Assembly: GCA_015680685.1 (NCBI GenBank)
Contig: MNCI01001268.1
Coordinates: forward strand, 735,808-756,588
DNA length: 20,781 nt
Origin: Gnetum montanum
Taxonomy: Eukaryota; Streptophyta; Gnetopsida; Gnetales; Gnetaceae
Direction of reading: 5' to 3'
Part shown: piece after piece, positions 18,729 through 20,781 of the stretch
Layout: every line of letters begins with the position of its first letter
Position numbering within the stretch: position 1 is the first letter of the stretch
Position numbers and translations under genes: made by a program
The notes under the pieces: model-generated
Told to the model about the DNA's origin: nothing
The model's database searches: none
Seen by the model: the letters and a program-made list of their open reading frames with translations, nothing else

Positions 18729-19604
18729 ATGCCTTCTTCTCATAAGAGCAACTCACCACCTAAGGACCACACACGAGACAGTCGGCAAGATAAAATGCAT
18801 AACCAAAATAAGCCAAGTCCTAAACAATATAGGATGACATATACTCATCCCGATGAGTATATTCCTAATTTTACTTTTGTTCTCCATCAGGACGAACAAC
18901 TGCGGTGGAGAGATTTGCAAGGTAACATCGTGTTACCCCCAGATCGATTAATCTCTCGCATGCTTTTCCGTGCCTTGGTACAGATTGGCATGCATGAGCA
19001 TTTCGCAGAATACATTGTGGAAGATTTTGACATGAGGGATTACTATCCCACAGATGCCCAACGTATGAGAGACTTAAGGCAGGAGAGTCAACATACTTTT
19101 CTGAAGGGCAAAGCCCCGCACGTCCTTAGCGAAATAGGAGATGAAGAACCCCTTATCACGGGTTCTTTAACAAATGATGTTCCCCCTCCTAACGATGGTG
19201 AGGAGGAACGGTATCAGAACCTACGATCAACGATACATATCCTTGGTTCTGATACCAGTGAACACCAGCTGTTCACAGAGGGAACTACCACTCATGCTAA
19301 GGATGGGCACTTTGATCGTCACAACGATTAGGGCCATAGCAGCCGAAGAGAAGGTAAGAAACATCGTCACGGCAACGGATCCCCTTCTTCTTTCCCTTCT
19401 TCACATCACTCACCCTCTCCTTCCACATCTGGGCGTAGCCACCATGAACATAAAAGGAAGGATAAAAGTAAAAAGGACGAAAAACCTTGACGAGAAAGTC
19501 GAGAGAAAGGACAAGGGCAAGGACGTAGGGAGAGTAGGGAACAACGTAGACATCACAGGCGTCATGAAAGAGACGATCATGATGAGCCCCTACTCACAAC
19601 TTGA
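18729..19604 (+). pseudogene. ORF1, unknown protein upstream of gag with His/Arg/Ser-rich tail (element C)
   Basis: It starts at ATG 18729 and is open for 200 codons, to TAG 19329 (CGG in A). The frame then continues through the low-complexity tail, with TGA at 19488 (CGA in A), to TGA 19602-19604. Total 291 codons. Residues 30-125 hold the conserved block (DEYIPNFTF, LHQDEQLRWRDLQG, MRDYYPTDAQRMRDL). Residues about 205-290 are His/Arg/Ser/Lys-rich (SSHHSPSPS, RRESREQRRHH). No known domain recognised. The better preserved of the two copies; similarity to A shows it was once under coding constraint or is recently shared. Confidence 0.72.
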
Positions 19605-19607
19605 AGT

Positions 19608-20781
19608 ATGCTTGACATTACGGAGGTAGTTAGGATTCCCATAAGGCATTTAAAGGATAGCCGGATCAAATGATTAGATATGAATAATATCCCACGGTTT
19701 GAAGGGGGATACAATGCTAATCTGCAAAATCATTTACAAACATTCCACAATGCCTGTGCCTTGCAGAATATAGATAGTGAGTGGCAGAAACTTAAGTTGT
19801 TCCCAAGGACACTCACTAAGGAAGCAAAGAGCTAGTATCGGTCCTTAGAACCGGAGACCATCAGGAGGTGGAGTACGATGCTAGAACTGTTCAACAAAAA
19901 ATATCAGATGTACTCCAGAGTGTCCAATTTGCGTAAGCAGATCCAAGGTTGGAAGCAAGGTCATCACGAACCCTTGGATGCTGCCATGGCCCGCTACTAC
20001 ACATTGTTACATTGTTGCCCGGGCCATGGGTACACTCAGCGGGACCAACTTCACCACATCGTGGATGGGCTAAGGAATGAAACAAGGAGAACACTTGGGA
20101 CTTACGCCCAAGGGAGACTCTCACAACTTAGAGCCCATGAAGTACGTAGCTTGTTGGAGCAAGTAGCAAACGAAGAAGGTGAGCTATGAAAAAGGAAAAG
20201 TGTGGAAGAGTACAACCGCAATCCCTCCCTTCAAAAGAAGGGAGTGAAATTTTGTGATGAAGAAGATGAGTCACCAATCGAAGAGTTGGTGAATCGGAAA
20301 ATTTTGCCCATCCAGAAGTTAACAACCAAGGTATTGACCAAGGTAGACCAAATGTGGGATTCCTTAGACTCAAGAATTAAAATAGTTTTGAAAATTGTAG
20401 AAGAGTCTAAGGTTGAACAAAGTAGTGACAAGGGTAAGAAAAAGTGCAGAGATTTAGGCCCTACACATAACAAGGATAAGGGAAAAATCACTAACTCCGA
20501 TGGGGCTAAGGATTCTGATTCAGACAATGATAGTGGATGTGGGGTCTGCTACTATGAACATCCTAAGGGATGTTGCCCCATTATCTCACATCTGCAAGAG
20601 TCTGGGGTGTATGCACTAAATCCAAGACTCAATCAACGGCAAACACCTCGAAGGTTACCTTATCCACAAGGTAACCCAAGGCAGTTCCACCAACCCTTAA
20701 CATATTATCCAAGTGAAACTCCACCATAGCCCATCGGACAGCATCAGCAGTGACAATACCCACAGTCATGGGGGATGCCAC
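19608..20781 (+). pseudogene. gag: Gag pseudogene, continues past the window (element C)
   Basis: ATG 19608 begins one codon after the ORF1 TGA. The capsid-like core is clear: NNIPRFEGGYNANLQNH, LKLFPRTLTKEAKS, RRWSTMLELFNKKYQMYSR, LDAAMARYYTLLHCCPGHGY, then RRTLGTYAQGRLSQLRAHE. A zinc knuckle C-x2-C-x3-H-x3-C is intact at 20538-20573 (CGVCYYEHPKGC). Stops: 19671 TGA, 19833 TAG (TGG in A), 20187 TGA (TGG in A), 20727 TAG (CAA in A), 20751 TGA (TGG in A). Reading frame otherwise unbroken. The Pro/Gln/Tyr-rich C-terminal tail is cut by the window edge. Confidence 0.9.

Larger units (their letters stand above)
17678..20781 (+). mobile_element. Element C: Athila-like Ty3/gypsy retrotransposon, 5' half in window
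   Basis: Complete 5' LTR (17678-18586), PBS (18588-18604), leader, ORF1 (18729-19604) and gag (19608 to the window edge). It is close kin to element A in LTR tail, leader, ORF1 and gag. From 18729 to 20781 a single reading frame is kept, broken only by stop codons (19329, 19488, 19602, 19671, 19833, 20187, 20727, 20751), with no visible frameshift. The rest of pol and the 3' LTR lie outside the window. Confidence 0.92.

Overview
The window looks like repeat-rich nuclear DNA from a seed plant. It is AT-rich and I found no host gene, rRNA, tRNA, CRISPR array or bacterial-type signal. It holds three related, decayed LTR retrotransposons of the Ty3/gypsy (Metaviridae) type, all on the + strand, separated by AT-rich spacers. 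The primer-binding sites match the 3' end of plant tRNA-Asp, the pol order is protease, reverse transcriptase, RNase H, integrase, no chromodomain follows the integrase, and a long non-coding stretch lies before the 3' LTR. Together these point to an Athila-like, non-chromovirus lineage. The exact species cannot be read from the sequence; a large repeat-rich genome such as a gymnosperm is possible but unproven.

Layout. 1-291: 3' part of a divergent LTR. 292-6763: element A, with a truncated 5' LTR, tRNA-Asp PBS, leader, an upstream ORF (ORF1), gag, protease, then a large deletion that removes RT, RNase H and integrase, a 1.9-kb non-coding 3' region, and an 813-bp 3' LTR (5951-6763). 6764-7750: AT-rich spacer. 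7751-15980: element B, with a 5' LTR truncated on its 3' side and joined directly into gag, then gag and the whole of pol, a 2.1-kb 3' region with a tandem triplication, an 832-bp 3' LTR (15149-15980), and a near-matching 5-bp target duplication (GTGAC/ATGAC). 15981-17677: AT-rich spacer with a possible old PPT/LTR edge at 16351. 17678-20781: element C, with a complete 909-bp 5' LTR, PBS, leader, ORF1 and gag, running off the right end.

The elements are genomic fossils. Most nonsense codons where two copies can be compared fit C-to-T or G-to-A change at Gln, Arg or Trp codons, as expected from decay of methylated cytosine. Integrase and RT catalytic acidic residues in B are changed, mostly in the same way. 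Copy C reads in one frame for about 2 kb and is broken only by stops.

The most interesting material lies outside the standard gag-pol plan. There is an upstream ORF1 with a His/Arg/Ser-rich tail that ends at the same TGA in A and C, one codon before a gag ATG. Hairpins recur in the PBS-gag leader and before the 3' LTR. U3 palindromes centred on GATATC occur in all the LTRs. Copy A keeps gag and protease only. I found no convincing evidence of a wholly new biological system; these are leads within a known kind of element.
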